NCBI GenBank assembly: GCA_037954665.1 | Contig: JBBMOL010000037.1 | Coordinates: 3,830,501 to 3,894,500, forward strand | Direction: 5' to 3' | DNA: 64,000 bases | Source: Laguncularia racemosa | Lineage: Eukaryota > Streptophyta > Magnoliopsida > Myrtales > Combretaceae | Shown here: piece after piece, positions 47,798 through 60,760 of the stretch | How positions within the stretch are numbered: the stretch's first letter is position 1 | How the letters are laid out: each line of letters starts with the position of its first letter | Notes under the pieces: model-generated | Databases searched by the model: none | The model's input: only the letters and a program-made list of their open reading frames with translations | What the model was told of the DNA's origin: nothing | Position numbers and translations under genes: made by a program

Positions 47798-50700
47798 TGT
47801 TATGCCTCGAAACCTTAAGGGAAATGATAACCTGTGACATATTCCACTTAAGTAGAATACGCTAAGCCTTACTAAACAAAAAATGGGTTTCTAAACCAAT
47901 TTTATTTCCTGAAATCATTCATTAATTTTGAAAAGTACTTTTTTATTTGAAAATGTTTTAGAAAATCCATAAAGTTTTGAAAATAGGTATCGATATTAAC
48001 TAGGAAAGTAATTCCTTTATAAAGTTCTTAAAATCCAATGTTGACTGAATTTATGAAGTTTTTTATATCAAAAGGAAGTGGTAACTATCATCAAGGCTCT
48101 TTAACTAGCAATATCCTAGTTCTTGAAGTAGTAGTAGATCCATATTCAATTCACATACTATCAGCAAACTTATCAACACTTGAAAAAGGAAAGTAAGGAA
48201 TAAGCCACAAGGATTCAACATAGAATAGCTTCAAGCATATATTTGCACATCATGCATACCTAACTCTATTGCATTAACACAAATTCATTAAGTTATTTAG
48301 ATTAAAGCGAGATAAGTAGCACATGATTACTCATAAATCCAAGCACTCTGTGGGCTGAAAGGGGTCTAATGCTACTCGCTAAGCTTCAAGGGACTATCAT
48401 TCACATGATCAAAATCATAACCAAAACTGAAACCATCAATAGATATAAAGTAGTCTTGTTTGGTTGTTCGCTCTAAACTCTAAGCTTGCCATTATGATCA
48501 TAATCTATCAAACTACCCTATATATATATCTCATAATATATATAGTGTCTAGTTGACATCCCACCATTTGCATAGTTGCTTCACATAAGTATTAACCCTA
48601 TTGACTACTCTTTGCACCACCTTTATGGCCCAGGTGCCTACAACACTTTTGTCACCCTCCAGATCAAGTGACCACACATAAACAACATTACAGATACTTA
48701 GGTTAAGTTTAAGTATTAATTCATTTTAGTTATTCTAACTCTAGCACATAACATGTAACTATTTTGTACTTAGAAGGGTAAACCCATAAGACGATCTTCA
48801 ATTAGCTAATCCTTCAACTTGATTAGAAGATAATATTCAATTAAGAACATAATTATTGGTTAGTATTAGTATTTAATTAATTTAATTAATTATACTTATT
48901 GATTCAATTATACTTAATTTCCAATTAAGCCTATGGGTATTAACTTAGTACTCAACTAAGTATAAATCCATTTACACTAGTAGACCTATGTAAAAATTCT
49001 AGATAAACTCACTATTTTAGTTTGATTATTGATGATTTAGCTCGTTAATTGAACTGGTCCAAGGGTTATGAACCAATTAGGATAAGATTGAACCAATTAG
49101 GGATGATTGAATTCGGTTCATCTTTAGGGGTTTAGCCCTATTTTATTTTACTTTAATTTTAATTTAATAATAAATTTTATTTTCTTAAATTCCTTATTGA
49201 AACCAATTTAGGTGAGCCAATTGGGAGAAGATCAGTTCAGTTTGGTTGAACTGGATTTTGGACTAGTTTGGACCTCCTTTAAGGTAGCCTAGCCCATTCT
49301 ATTATATATCCAATTAATTATTTTATTATAAGACCTAACAAAGTTATTATGTATACCATGATTTTAAAACTAATTGTTATTTATTAGTGTGAATTATGAT
49401 TAAGCCCATGTTCACTAATTAAGCCTACAAACACATTTTAGGATTGATTACCGTGCTCATGAAGATTAAACACATTCTTTGAATAATCTTGATTTAAAAC
49501 TTTAATCTCTTGTTAGGTGAAAATGGTTTTGATATTGAAGTATTAGTTTATAGAAATCCATTTGTGAAGTAAACTTGTACCTGAAAAGTTAATTATCTCT
49601 AATCTCATGTAAAAATATGTTATTGATAATTTTAGATGAAGAAATTGGATTAAGCTTAAATTTTATGAAGAGCAATTTGAATTCCATGAAAAGCACATGA
49701 ATACATTCAACTTTAACTTAGGGAGTCAAGTAGTGAGTTAAATCATAATAACAATTTTTATTAATAATATTATCATGATAATGCATCAAATATACCAAAA
49801 GATGAATATTCAATCATAAAATTTTCAGATTTATCATCCTCATTACATATTATTCAAACTTCATTAAATCTACTACAATTGACCATGAACTATCAAAATT
49901 TTCAGAAATTCGTTTTCTTGCACATGCCTCACAAAATCATGCATATCTTTCTTATCACAACTCTAAATCAAGTCAAATCAAAGCCATTTGATTTCTAACT
50001 CATTCCTCTATCAATTTCTTCAAAAAAAAATTAGATTTCAAGTAGGTTAAATACCCCAAAAATACTAAAAAGTTTTAGTCACGAATTTCAACTTCAAAAT
50101 ATCATAACGCACTCATTTTTACTCCAAATTACTCTAAACCAAAACCAAAATTTTTCTCAAAGGTTCCAAATACCCATTTAATTCAACCATATCACAATTG
50201 CATCCATTTCACAAATTTTTCTTCAATAACATGTTCCAATTAACTAAACATCTGACCAAAACATCAATTATCTATTTTTTTATCATCAATTTACCAAAAT
50301 TAATAAAAAGCACACCTAAACCTACATTAACCCCCATAGCAAGCATGGCATTTCCATATTCAATAGCTTAAAACTCCAAACACTTATCAACATCCATTAC
50401 AACATTAATCAATTATCCAATTAACACCAAATCATCATAATTCATCAAATCAAATATTCCTCTCACACATGTATGTCACATTTTCACTTCAATTATCCAT
50501 CAATAACACCCCAAAATTCAAATCAAACAAGAGATCTAGTGCTTATCTTATTCCTTAACTCTTAAAACCTTTTAAGATTTCTTAAACTTTAAGATTTAAC
50601 CTTCAACACCCAATTCACCTTTATAAACCCAAAATTAATTATTATTACCTACACAAAACTTATAGATCGGATCAAGCTTTACAATACATCTCGATTTGAG

Positions 50701-51504
50701 ATATATTTACCTTACTTAAAGAGGTCCTCCACACCAAAACCTATGCTTCACCTATCAAAATTACCATCAAACACCTAAATTAACATTTGAATATGTAAAT
50801 CAAAAGATTCTAAATAAAGTATCTAAATTCTAAACTCAAAATCAAACTATTACCAATAGTGTATTACACAGCTGAGCTTGGTCCCTAAGCCCTCCAACTT
50901 CTTCTTTAATTTCTTGATTCAATTCCTTGTTTAAATCCACAATTAACTTGATATTAATTCAATTGAGCTTCAAAATCGAAATTTAACTTGATCTAAGCTA
51001 ATTATTTACCCAAAATGCTATATCACTCTTGAATCGACCTTAATTACACATTTTAATAATGTATAGATGTAGTGTAAAGAGGAGGAAAATTCAATTGAGA
51101 GAGATTGAGATGGAAAGAAAGAGATAAGAGGAATGGAGATAGAGGGTGAAGACAAGAGGGAGATAAGGAAAGTTGTGAGAGTGATGAGAGAGATTAAATT
51201 GAAGAGAGAGAAAATGAGAGAGAAAAATTAAGAGTTTTAGAAAGTATTTCCCCTTAAATACTAACTCTTATTAGCTACTGATACAAATTAACATTAATTA
51301 CTCTTATACTCTTCCTTCACTCTTTAATATTTGAGGGTAATTTAGATAATTGACCTTAAAATATTTAACCTATACATATCACTATTCTACATATGCCAAA
51401 TAATATCATGTTTACACTTCTAAAATTTTAGCTTAACCTGCTAATTTCAATTAATTAATTCCTTTGAATTTAATTAATGATTTTGTTGACTTTGGAAGAT
51501 TTCA
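47798..51504 (-). mobile_element. Probable solo LTR of a Ty3/gypsy-like element (minus orientation)
   Basis: Plus-strand sequence begins TGTTATGCCTCGAAACC (47798) and ends GAAGATTTCA (51504), so the minus-strand LTR runs TGAAATC...GGCATAACA. TTTAT flanks both ends exactly (47793-47797 and 51505-51509). On the minus strand a TATTTAAG box near 51260 is followed by a CT-rich leader (51060-51240 as GA-rich on +), as in plant LTR promoters. About 3.7 kb, no coding capacity. In an AT-rich setting the TTTAT match alone could be chance. Confidence 0.4.
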
Positions 51505-51509
51505 TTTAT

Positions 51510-52103
51510 GTTAATATTTATATGTAAAATTTAGGTTAAACAAAAAATGTCAAGGAAAAAAAAAATCATGCATGTACATATACGAATATATGTGTTATAT
51601 GAATATATGTATGTGTGTTTATATATACTTTGTGAATTTAAGATATGTAATATGTGTCATGTATGTTGTGTAACTTTTCAAAGATGAAATTAAAACAATA
51701 GAGCTAAGAATTAAGTAGTTGTTATTTTAAGTTCAATAATTCTCATTTTAGTGTTATGATAGGCACAATAATTATTTTATTCTTGATATGTTAATGGTAC
51801 AATCATTTTTATGTAACCACTAATCTTAAGATTAATTTTCAAAACTTTCTACCTTTCAATTATTTTTTCAATATATTTAGCATATATTAGTAGGCATACA
51901 CTAGCAATGTGTGCGAAAATTGAAATATAACAATAGAATAAAATTTAAAGTGTAAATGTATCATTAATCAAACTATGCATAAAATTTGCTTAAATAAAGT
52001 AAAAAAATGTGCAAAAAAAAAAACTACATTATAAATGTATTTGTTAAATATTCTAATCACATTTGATATGTTTTACCAAAGAAGTCACTATGTGCATACG
52101 GAA

Positions 52104-52145
<42 letters not shown>

Positions 52146-53479
52146 TTGATTGGGGAATTTTGTACAGAAAAATATAAATAGCTCAATTTTTCACAAACAT
52201 AAAAAGAATCATCAACAATGACATACGAAATGTTAAGCTTTGACTTATAAATTTAAATCTTCTTGAATTAAGAACCATGAATTTAATTTAATTTTTATTG
52301 TGTGCCTTCATAAAGAATTTTAATGTTTTAGGTTTTTTGTAGTTGTAAAAAAAAAAAGAAATAAATAAGCTTTTACATATGATTTTCTTTTGTGTGAGTT
52401 TTAAGTGATTATAAATAGGTTGTTGCACTAAAAGCATTATCTAAATACTTTATTTTTTATTTTTATTGGTATTACATAAAAAATTATTTTTAATTGCATA
52501 TGCAATGTAGATGCATGTCAGTTTTAAATTATATTTATGTTACTAATAACGTATTGTTATTTATGAATATTGTTAGAATAGAAGCCACATAATACTTAAT
52601 ACTTATTAATATTGCCATTTGATGTAGTGGTTCTTTTAACTATATATGAAATAATTTTGTTTCGATTTAATTTAGGCAACAAAAAAGGGTGGATAATTAT
52701 TTTCCAAAGGCAAAAATTGATAAAAGAGTAATAATATAAAACATTGTAAAAAGAAAAAAAAATCTATCCTATCCTATTATAAACTCAATGACATGGGCAA
52801 GTAGTGATAATAAAATGAAAGAAATAATGATATTGACAATTGTCATCAACTTGAGTGAACATATTATGCCATACATTGATTGCATGATATTCTCCTTAAA
52901 TAAACACCTATACAACTAATGAGTATTATGGAAAATTATGTCTTTGCAAATTTTGTTAGACTCAAATAAAAGATCAAATTGTACTATAATATATAGCTTT
53001 AAAAGCTTTTACAGTTTTTGTATTCCACTATATTATGGTATCATTAATGCACTTCATAATCTTTTTTGTTAGATCACATCATAATAAATAATTGATAGTA
53101 ATTAGTAATTCAAAATGTCTTATTGTATATGTAATGAATGGAAATTCAATCAAAATCATTTTATTATCTACCTTTTAGTCTATTAATTACTATTTGTTAT
53201 TCCCATCAATATTCATCAAACTAAAATGATGATTGTATAATGTTGATTTTTTTTTAATACTTATTACCATTAATGTTGATTTGATATGTACTATTAATGT
53301 TATCTTTACTTTCTTTATAATATATTATAATAATTTTGTCATTGATAATAAGTCATTCATTTTTGAGACATTCAATTACATTAATAATTTCATGTAATCC
53401 TTTCATTTCTGATTTCTTTTTTTTTTAATGTATATCATTTTTCCATGTATAAAACATGAAAATAATGTTGATTATTTGC
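51510..53479. other. AT-rich DNA with a GA microsatellite
   Basis: (GA)n at about 52105-52137, TA/TG runs near 51580-51625. Contains the seventh copy of the 45.8-kb repeat at about 52988. No gene seen. Confidence 0.6.
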
Positions 53480-54340
53480 TTGGCAGCCCATAGGGCGTTA
53501 TTCTATCCCATCTTTAGCCAAATCTTGGAGCACTATCTTAGGTAAGTCATAGTCAACCCATAGGGCATTAACCAGTCCTTTTAATAGCCAACTCATAAAG
53601 CACTAGTCCTTCCTAAGGTTGTTATCTCATAAGGACACTACCCATCTTAAGTTTAGTCAACTCATCGAGCGCTACTCTTTCTTAATTCCCCATGGATTGT
53701 TAGTTCACAGGAAGGCTTCCTACTCTTGGTTTTGTCAGCTTATAAAGCTTTTTCCCTTTCTAAGGTAACCGTTTTCCTAGGGTTCACTAGTTCATAAGAA
53801 CGCTTCCTACTTCCAGCATAACTAGCTCATAGAGTGCTTCTCCATGTATGGTTGCTAGTTTAAATAGACACTTTCTATTATCAGTTAGTCAACTTAAAGG
53901 AGTACTTTTCTAAACATCTTTCCTAGGTTTGCTAATCTAAAATAAATGCTTCCTATTGTTGGTTAATCAACCCAAATGAGCACTTTCCTACACATCTTCT
54001 TTCCTAGGGTTACTAGTCTAAAATTTGTGCTTCTCATTGTCAATTAATCAACCTAAAAGTCACTTTTCTAAACACTCCCTTTCTTAAGATTGCTAGTTTA
54101 AACAAACACTTACCATTGTCAGTTAGTCAACCCAAAGAAGCACTTCCTTATACACCTTCTTTTTTAGGTTTACTAGTCTAAATAGATACTTCCCGTTTTC
54201 CTTGCTATACCAACTCAAATGCAAAAATCCCTAGTAGATGAAAAATCAAGTAGCTAGCTTATTATAGCATCATCCAATCCTTCTTTAGAGCAAAAATGGT
54301 ATCTCTTTTGTCTTATAGCAAATTTTTTCTGAAACTTCAT
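53480..54340 (+). repeat. TE4 3' UTR repeat array (diverged Tat-type)
   Basis: Degenerate alternation of AGTCAACCCAAA.GAGCACTTTCCTA and GGTTTGCTAGTCTAAATAGACACTTCC half-units at about 80-bp steps, clearest at 53880-54200. The sequence following (about 54240-54356) parallels the pre-LTR segment of TE1 and TE2 (TCTTTTGTCTTATAGCAAAT...CATCACAAAGATGGATAAC). No gag or pol is found upstream, so the element is truncated near 53470. Confidence 0.7.
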
Positions 54341-54566
54341 CACAAAGATGGATAACTATACACTTTTTTTTACCACTTTTTTTTTCTCTTCTCATAAAGA
54401 TGTAAATAATAAATAAAAGATACTAAAATAAAAATGAAAATAATAAAAAATGTAAATAAGCAAATGAATTAATCTTAGGAGCAGTTTAAGAATGTCTTAA
54501 ATAAGGCCTAAATCAACTTAAGGCCTTAAATAAAATTTACTATGCATAATTCAATGGGGTCACTAG

Positions 54567-54620
54567 TGCCTTAGTGGAAAGAATGCATGCATTTATCTCT
54601 TAGGTCATGGGATCAAACCT
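54567..54620 (+). promoter_or_regulatory. Weak tRNA-like A/B box pair in TE4 LTR
   Basis: TGCCTTAGTGG at 54567-54577 is one base from the plant A-box form TGGCNNAGTGG. GGATCAAACCT at 54610-54620 resembles GGTTCAAATCC. Position, about 210 bp into the LTR, matches TE1 and TE2. Confidence 0.35.
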
Positions 54621-55391
54621 TCTCTTTGTTAAAGAGAGGTTTTAGTCTTTCTTTCATTTTTTTTAATTATTATTTTATTTTCTAGATAATAGTAATATAT
54701 ATATATATATTGAAAAAGAGAGAAGAGAGGGAAAAGGAAATAAATATTATTATTTAAAAAAATCCCAAAAATATACCAATTAGAAAAATATTCTCATAAA
54801 TATGCCACTTGAAATTGCACTTCAAGTGCTGATTTTTTTCCTTAGACAATCCACCCTATCTCCTTCTTCTTCCCTCTTCCCTCATTCTACTTCCTCACTC
54901 AACTTGAATTTCCTTTCTCTTTCTCTCTCTATTAGTAAAAACTTGAAAACCTTAACTCCATATTTGCTCTTATTTAGGCTATTTTATGACAAATTGAATG
55001 CTAATCAAAGGTGTCAATAGTGGGATTATTCAAGTAGTGGTGAAGTTTGCGTAGACAAGGTCCATTTTCATGATTTTTTCAATGCCCTTTCTCTAGAAGT
55101 TACAACAAACTCCAAGGTAAATACTTTGCTTATATTTTGTGGTTCTTATGATATAGTGGACATGTAAATGTAATTTAATATGGTGTTATGATATTGCATT
55201 GTTTGTATTATGATGTTTGGGTAGTTTTTTATTTTCCCAATTTATATATTTTTTTCATCCTGCTAAGTTAAAATTGATAGTTAAAGTGACAATTTTAATT
55301 AATATATTATTAGGATTGTTTTATCAATTGGTATTAGCAAGGGAATATTTTTAAAGAAAAGGGTAATAGGTTTTCCTATCCCTCTCAAAGA

Positions 55392-55850
55392 GTGAAAATT
55401 GCCCTCTTATAAGTTTATTTTAGTGTATTTAATTTATTAAAAGTTACATGATATAGATTATTATATATATTAATATTTTATAAAAAATGTGAAATATCAA
55501 AATAGGTTTATAGATAAAAAGAAGAAAAATAAGAATTCAAAAACAAAAGAAATCGTATAAAAGAAAGTGGGATAGGTATATCAAATTTAAATAATTATTA
55601 CTGGTTAACTATTTGTAAAGTCCATGTATGGAATGAAACTTGCTTGATAAGTAGAGTAATTGCCCTCTTGTGAGGTTATTTTAATATATTTAATTTATTA
55701 AAAGTTATATATTTAATCATGTATATTATTATATACGCAAATATTTTATAAAAGATACAATTACTAAAATAGGTTCATATGTTCATATAATGTAGATAAA
55801 AGGAAGAAAAATAAAAATTTAAGAACAAAAGGAATCATATAATTTTTAAA
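55392..55850. repeat. Two-copy tandem duplication, about 262 bp step
   Basis: ATTGCCCTCTTATAAGTTTATTTTAGTGTATTTAATTTATT at about 55398 returns as ATTGCCCTCTTGTGAGGTTA... at about 55660, followed by parallel GAAGAAAAATAA blocks. Confidence 0.7.
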
Positions 55851-55970
55851 AAATTGCATTGAAGAATTCTCCTTTTAAAATAAATTTATAGGTGTTAACT
55901 TCACATTATGCTTAGAATAAAGGGAAGGTGAGGAAAAGAAGTACAGGGAATGGAATGATATAACTTGATT

Positions 55971-56560
55971 GGAGTTTGCACAAAATTGGCACTTCAAGTG
56001 CCAAATCGAAATTTAGTTAGAAATTGAACTAAAATCAGCACTTTAATTGTCGATTTTAGTTTAACTTGGTATCGATTAATAACACTGAAATTATAAAATA
56101 GAATCTCATAACAATATATCAATCAAAATCCAATATTAACTAGAACTTATTTGTTGCAAAATGAACAATTATTTCATTACAAAAAAAAAATTGAATAAAT
56201 TTTAATTAATTTCATTACCTAAATAAAAAATATAATCCAATTGGAGTTTGCACAAAATCGACACTTTAAGTGCCAATTTTGGTACAAGCTAAAATCGATA
56301 CTTTAATTACCGATTTCAATTTAATTTAGTATCAATTAATACTATTGAAATTGCGAAAGAAAACCCATAACGAAATATCAATTAAAATCTAATATTAAAC
56401 AAAACTTATTTGTTGTAAATGGAATGATTATTTTATTACAAAAAATTGAATAAGTTTTAATTAATTTCATTATTTAAATAAAAAATATAAGTCAATACAC
56501 AAAATCGACACTTCAAGTACTAAATTTAGTTAAAATTTTAACTAAAATCATATTTGAAGT
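55971..56560. repeat. Tandem repeat, about 250-270 bp step, 2.2 copies
   Basis: GGAGTTTGCACAAAAT at 55971 and 56243, then CACAAAATCGACACTTCAAG at 56498. Shared inner blocks include TTATTTGTTG and TTAATTAATTTCATTA. The first copy has a 19-bp perfect palindrome TTGGCACTTCAAGTGCCAA near 55986. Confidence 0.75.
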
Positions 56561-56977
56561 ACTGGTATTTTTAGGAATTTTTTAAAAAATAATAAAATTT
56601 ATTTCCTTTTTCATATAAGAAAAGGGCAAAAAAAAAAATGTAAGAGAGGGATTCGCCTATCCTGTTAACGCGAACGTGAATAGGACACGATGAACTGTAT
56701 CCGGTTGACAGGCAACATGTACAGGACACGTCGTCTTTAGCCTTTAAACGTCCGCCATTGGAGCTTCATGCAAGCTCTAAAACGGACTCCTTTTGGGCTC
56801 GTAATCCCACAAATCGATCACACCAAGCAATTAGGATGTGAAGAGACGAATTCTAGAATATTTTACATTGTTAGAATTCGCCTTATCAGTAGAGTTTGGA
56901 TCAAAATGTCGGGTGGCTTTAAAGGTGAAACGCAACCTTTGATCTACAGATTCCAGTCGATTAAATGCGTGAGCCCT

Positions 56978-56985
56978 TATAAATA
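56978..56985 (+). promoter_or_regulatory. TE4 LTR TATA box
   Basis: TATAAATA in CCCTTATAAATAGACC, followed by a CT-rich leader as in TE2. Confidence 0.55.
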
Positions 56986-58113
56986 GACCCTCCTAGACTC
57001 CTCCTTAGCATCACAAATCAGAAAAATCACTCAGCTTTCTTTTGTTTCATCCCAAAACTCGAGTTCTCTCTCTCTCTCTCTCTTAATTTTCCGGCGACTC
57101 TCTCTCTCTAGCTTTTCTATTGAAAAGTTGAAACCGAGACAGTCCACTATCACCAAACACTACAACAACCTCCAACTCACCCAAAACCACCTCCTTCCGA
57201 CCATAAACTGCCACTAATCATCAGCTATGACAACTGTCCAAGTACTTCAACCACCACCTTTGTCAACTACCTTCTCCAAGTTCTGCTATCCCAATGCCAT
57301 TTCTGGACACCGCGAGCAAGACTGACATTCTTTCGAGGTCCGACGATCACCGATTTTAGCCAAAGAAGCCATGCGAAATTCTACTGCTCGTGCTGTTCAA
57401 GTTTGACCCGACCCAATCGAAACCAATCCGACCCTGCCTGTACCGTTGCTCCAGCCCACGACCCAAGCATATTCAGTTGAGTCCCGGCCCAGGTTCAATC
57501 TGCTCCAATGACTTTGTTCATATATATATTTTATGCTATTGCTGTTTTTCTTTTTTTTTTTACGTATGTTTTCATGTATATATAAATATAATATTAAAAT
57601 ATTATTAATAGGTACTAGCTTGTGTATGTTGTGCTCTTTATTATTAACAAAATAAAACTATATATATAATATAATAAAATAATATAAAAAATAATAAGAG
57701 AATAAAAGGAGCGTGTGAACTTGTTCGATTTTTGAAATAAAATAATATTTATAATAATAGTAATAAATTAAAATATAATAAATAATAAAGATAAAGAAAA
57801 ATATAAAAATATAAGTTAAATATTAAAAATTAGTAAAAAAATAAAAAGAATATATGAAAATAACACTAATAATAAATAAATAAATAAAATAACCTACTAA
57901 AAGTTGTATTTATACGAACAATGACTAGTCAGTAGCTAAGTGAGGGTTAATCCGCTCAATTAACCCTAACTTAAGCCTCTTTTTTATTATGATCGGGTGG
58001 CGGCCCTAATGAATTAAGCTTTTCCTAATTCTTAATCAAAGGTTCGTAATAAATGAGTATAAAGTATAATATAAACTGGAATAGAAAAAGTAAATCAAAA
58101 TTTAGGCACAACA

Positions 58114-60079
58114 AGTTCTACCTACTCACTATCCTTCATGAACTTTAGTTACAAATCCAAAGCCTTTCCTAAGCCTAACTATACTAAGACCTCTCACATT
58201 CGCACTTGCCATGACTCTAAATTCGTGTAATTGTCAAATATTTCAATATCATACTAGGTGTCCATCTCTTCAATGTGTAGATCACGAGCTCTCAAAAATT
58301 TTCTTTATGAATTATAGAACATAAAATTATAAGAGTGAAGTAAAGAACACAAAATTTATGTGAAAAGCTCCAAAAGAGTAGAGACAAAAAATCACAACAT
58401 GACCAAACTAATCCATTATAGTGTAACAATGGTAGTGTAATCATTTTCTCACAATCTTATAAATCTTTATCACATTAATAAGACCCTAAGGTTTTCAACT
58501 CTGTCAACTACTCTATCCAATGCATATAACAACACATATATAGAGTTACAAGAAGCCAAACCCTACTACTAATAGTAAGAAATAAGTTAAGCACCAAGAA
58601 AATACAAAATAAGAAATCGCCAAGGACATACAATCTTAATTTAGCACATTACCCATTTCTTTTATCTAAATGTTCTTTCACAATAGAGTCTTATGTAAAT
58701 TTAAGACATAAATACAACTTATATATAAAGATAATAAGATACATAATTATATCCTTTAGTTATTTTTATTTTTTTATTATGATTATTTCATTTTAATTTT
58801 ATCATCATTATTATTATTATGACATCCAATTTGTATTGTGATAGTGGCAATATTTGAAGTATATATATATATATGTGCACATATTACAATCAAAACCAAT
58901 GGTAAAGTTGTAAATTAACATTCAATAACTAAAGGCATTTAAGTGATTTCAAATGCACTAAATACCCTAGCTACTTTAATTATAAGGCTTTTAAGTTAAT
59001 TGAAGCTTTCCATTTGGTGCTCCAAGAGATAGTGAATCCATCTCTCTCTCTCTCTCACCTTTTTACTTACTTTCACAATTTATGTTTCTTGATGCCTCGT
59101 CTATCTCAATGTAATTTAATTTAGAAATCATGTTTAGAGTTAAGGCTTATAAAACAATTAATGATTGGCTAAATGATTGGAATTCACAATAATAAGAGGA
59201 TTAGATGAACAAATTTAAGAATAGCTTTGAACATGGTGATTTCTTAAACTTACAATGCATGGATTAATCTAAGTTTAAGAACATAAATAAGTTTTAAAGA
59301 GTAAAAAATAACAAATTTTTCATAGATTAGTTTGTTTAATGATTTATATAAGGTATCTAGGCTAGAAATGTATTAACAAGGAATAATATAAGTTTAAATT
59401 AAAAAAAAAGAAGAAGAAATAAAACCTAAGAACTTAAAAGAAGCTTCATAGAAAGGCCAAAATAGTTGATTCAATTGCATAATGATTGATTGCATTAAGT
59501 AAAAAAGGTGAGAAAGTTTAACCTTAGAATAGTTCAATTACCTAAATTGCAAAATGGCAATCAAACTCATTAAAACCTAGAATTTTCCTCTCTAATCAAG
59601 TCCAATCAACCTAACTCTATATTTCACTTAATCAACCAAACTTAGCAATCTAATGCTTTTCCTACCCAAATAAAGTTTAATTGATTAAACATTAAGTTAG
59701 GTTAATGGAACCCCTTGTTTGAGATATAAAATCATGATTCAATTATAAATTAACAAATACTTGGAGATAATCTTGGGACCCATATAGTATGTTCCAGGTG
59801 AGTGGCCAACACCCTCTATTTGTATTCTATTTAATTTTGATTAATGAACACGTTCTCTCTTATGTGAATAAATCTAGAATAAAATCGATATTAGACTAAT
59901 ATTACATGTATGTTAGATGCTATTGCTAATGGTTGCATGCTTTGGGACTCATAATGTGGGGTAGGGTATGTGAATTATAGATCAACATACTACAAACATT
60001 AGAATAGGTTGGAAAGTGGGAATTAATTGACTCAGTATGATACTTCTTAGAGATATTGGCTTTCCTCTTGTTAGAATAG
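58114..60079. other. AT-rich intergenic DNA
   Basis: No gene seen. (AT)n near 58860 and (TC)n near 59040-59057. Confidence 0.5.
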
Positions 60080-60670
60080 GTTGGGCTTGGATTGAATTGG
60101 TTTAATTTTCCTTCCAAATCGAATTGAACTGAATCAAACTAAACCATAAAAATGTAGTTTGGTTTTTCATCACTTTAAACCGAACCACAGTTCGGTTTCA
60201 AATCTTTTTCAAACTATAAAAGTTTAGTTTAATTTATAGATTAGGCCATATTTTGTTTATTAAGAAAGTATATTTGCTTAACATGTAATCTTTTATAAGT
60301 AATATTAAATTTATTTAATAATATCATGATTGATGAAGTTAATATTCAAGTAATTAAAAAATTTCAAACGTGTAATACAACTAATTTATTTTTCAAGTTA
60401 GTATATAATATAAATTTTAAGTCAATCTATATACATATTTGCTAAATTATGATCGTAAAATTTAAATACATATACTTTTTAATAAATGAAAACTAAAAGT
60501 TCTTTTATATGATATGTTACAACAAAAGAGTTATTTTAATTATAAATAAAATATCATAATATTTTTTTAAATGATTTGGTTTGGTTTTATGATTTTATTT
60601 CAATTACTTCTCTAAACCAACCATAAATTTTCAGTTTGGTTTAGATTAGAAAATTTTAAACCAAATTGCA

Positions 60671-60703
<33 letters not shown>

Positions 60704-60760
60704 GTGGTGTGGTTTGATTTACAAATTGGTTTAGTTTAGTTGGTTTTTTTGCCCACTCTT
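60080..60760. repeat. GGTTT/AAACC-rich degenerate repeat
   Basis: The left part (GGTTTAATTTTCC, AACTGAATCAAACTAAACC, AACCGAACC, GTTCGGTTT) and right part (TTTGGTTTGG, AAACCAAATT, GGTTTAGTTTAGTTGG, ending TTTTTTGCCCACTC) resemble the 'GGGTGGCAAAAACCGAACC' non-autonomous repeats common in plant genomes. A 34-bp AT run lies at about 60671-60699. Class not determined. Confidence 0.45.

Larger units (their letters stand above)
54756..56583. mobile_element. Nested inverted-repeat element in the TE4 LTR
   Basis: Left end AAAAAATCCCAAAAATATACC and the reverse complement of the right end AAAAAATTCCTAAAAATACC are near-identical over about 23 bp. A second matched block lies further in (GCACTTCAAGTGCTGATTT left, GTACTTGAAGTGTCGATTT right). 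It contains no recognisable transposase. The short frame at 54802-55020 has no family I know. Target duplication not resolved, superfamily unknown. Confidence 0.5.
54357..58113 (+). repeat. TE4 LTR (diverged relative of the TE1/TE2 LTR), interrupted
   Basis: Starts TATACAC after a decayed polypurine tract and ends GGCACAACA. Landmarks follow the TE2 LTR order: tRNA-like boxes (54567-54620), GGACACG block (56713), TATA box (56978), C-rich leader with TC repeats (57067-57480), A/T-rich U5. The end region has GACTAGTCAGT, TTAATCCGCTCAATTAACCCTAACT and GGGTGGCGGCCC (57930-58010). It is 3757 bp, but subtracting the 1828-bp nested element leaves about 1.9 kb, close to the 2.0-2.1 kb of TE1 and TE2. 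Confidence 0.65.

Noticed and set aside
56768..57608. Two 72-codon frames in the TE4 LTR
   Set aside because: They coincide with U3 and leader sequence homologous to the TE2 LTR; non-coding.
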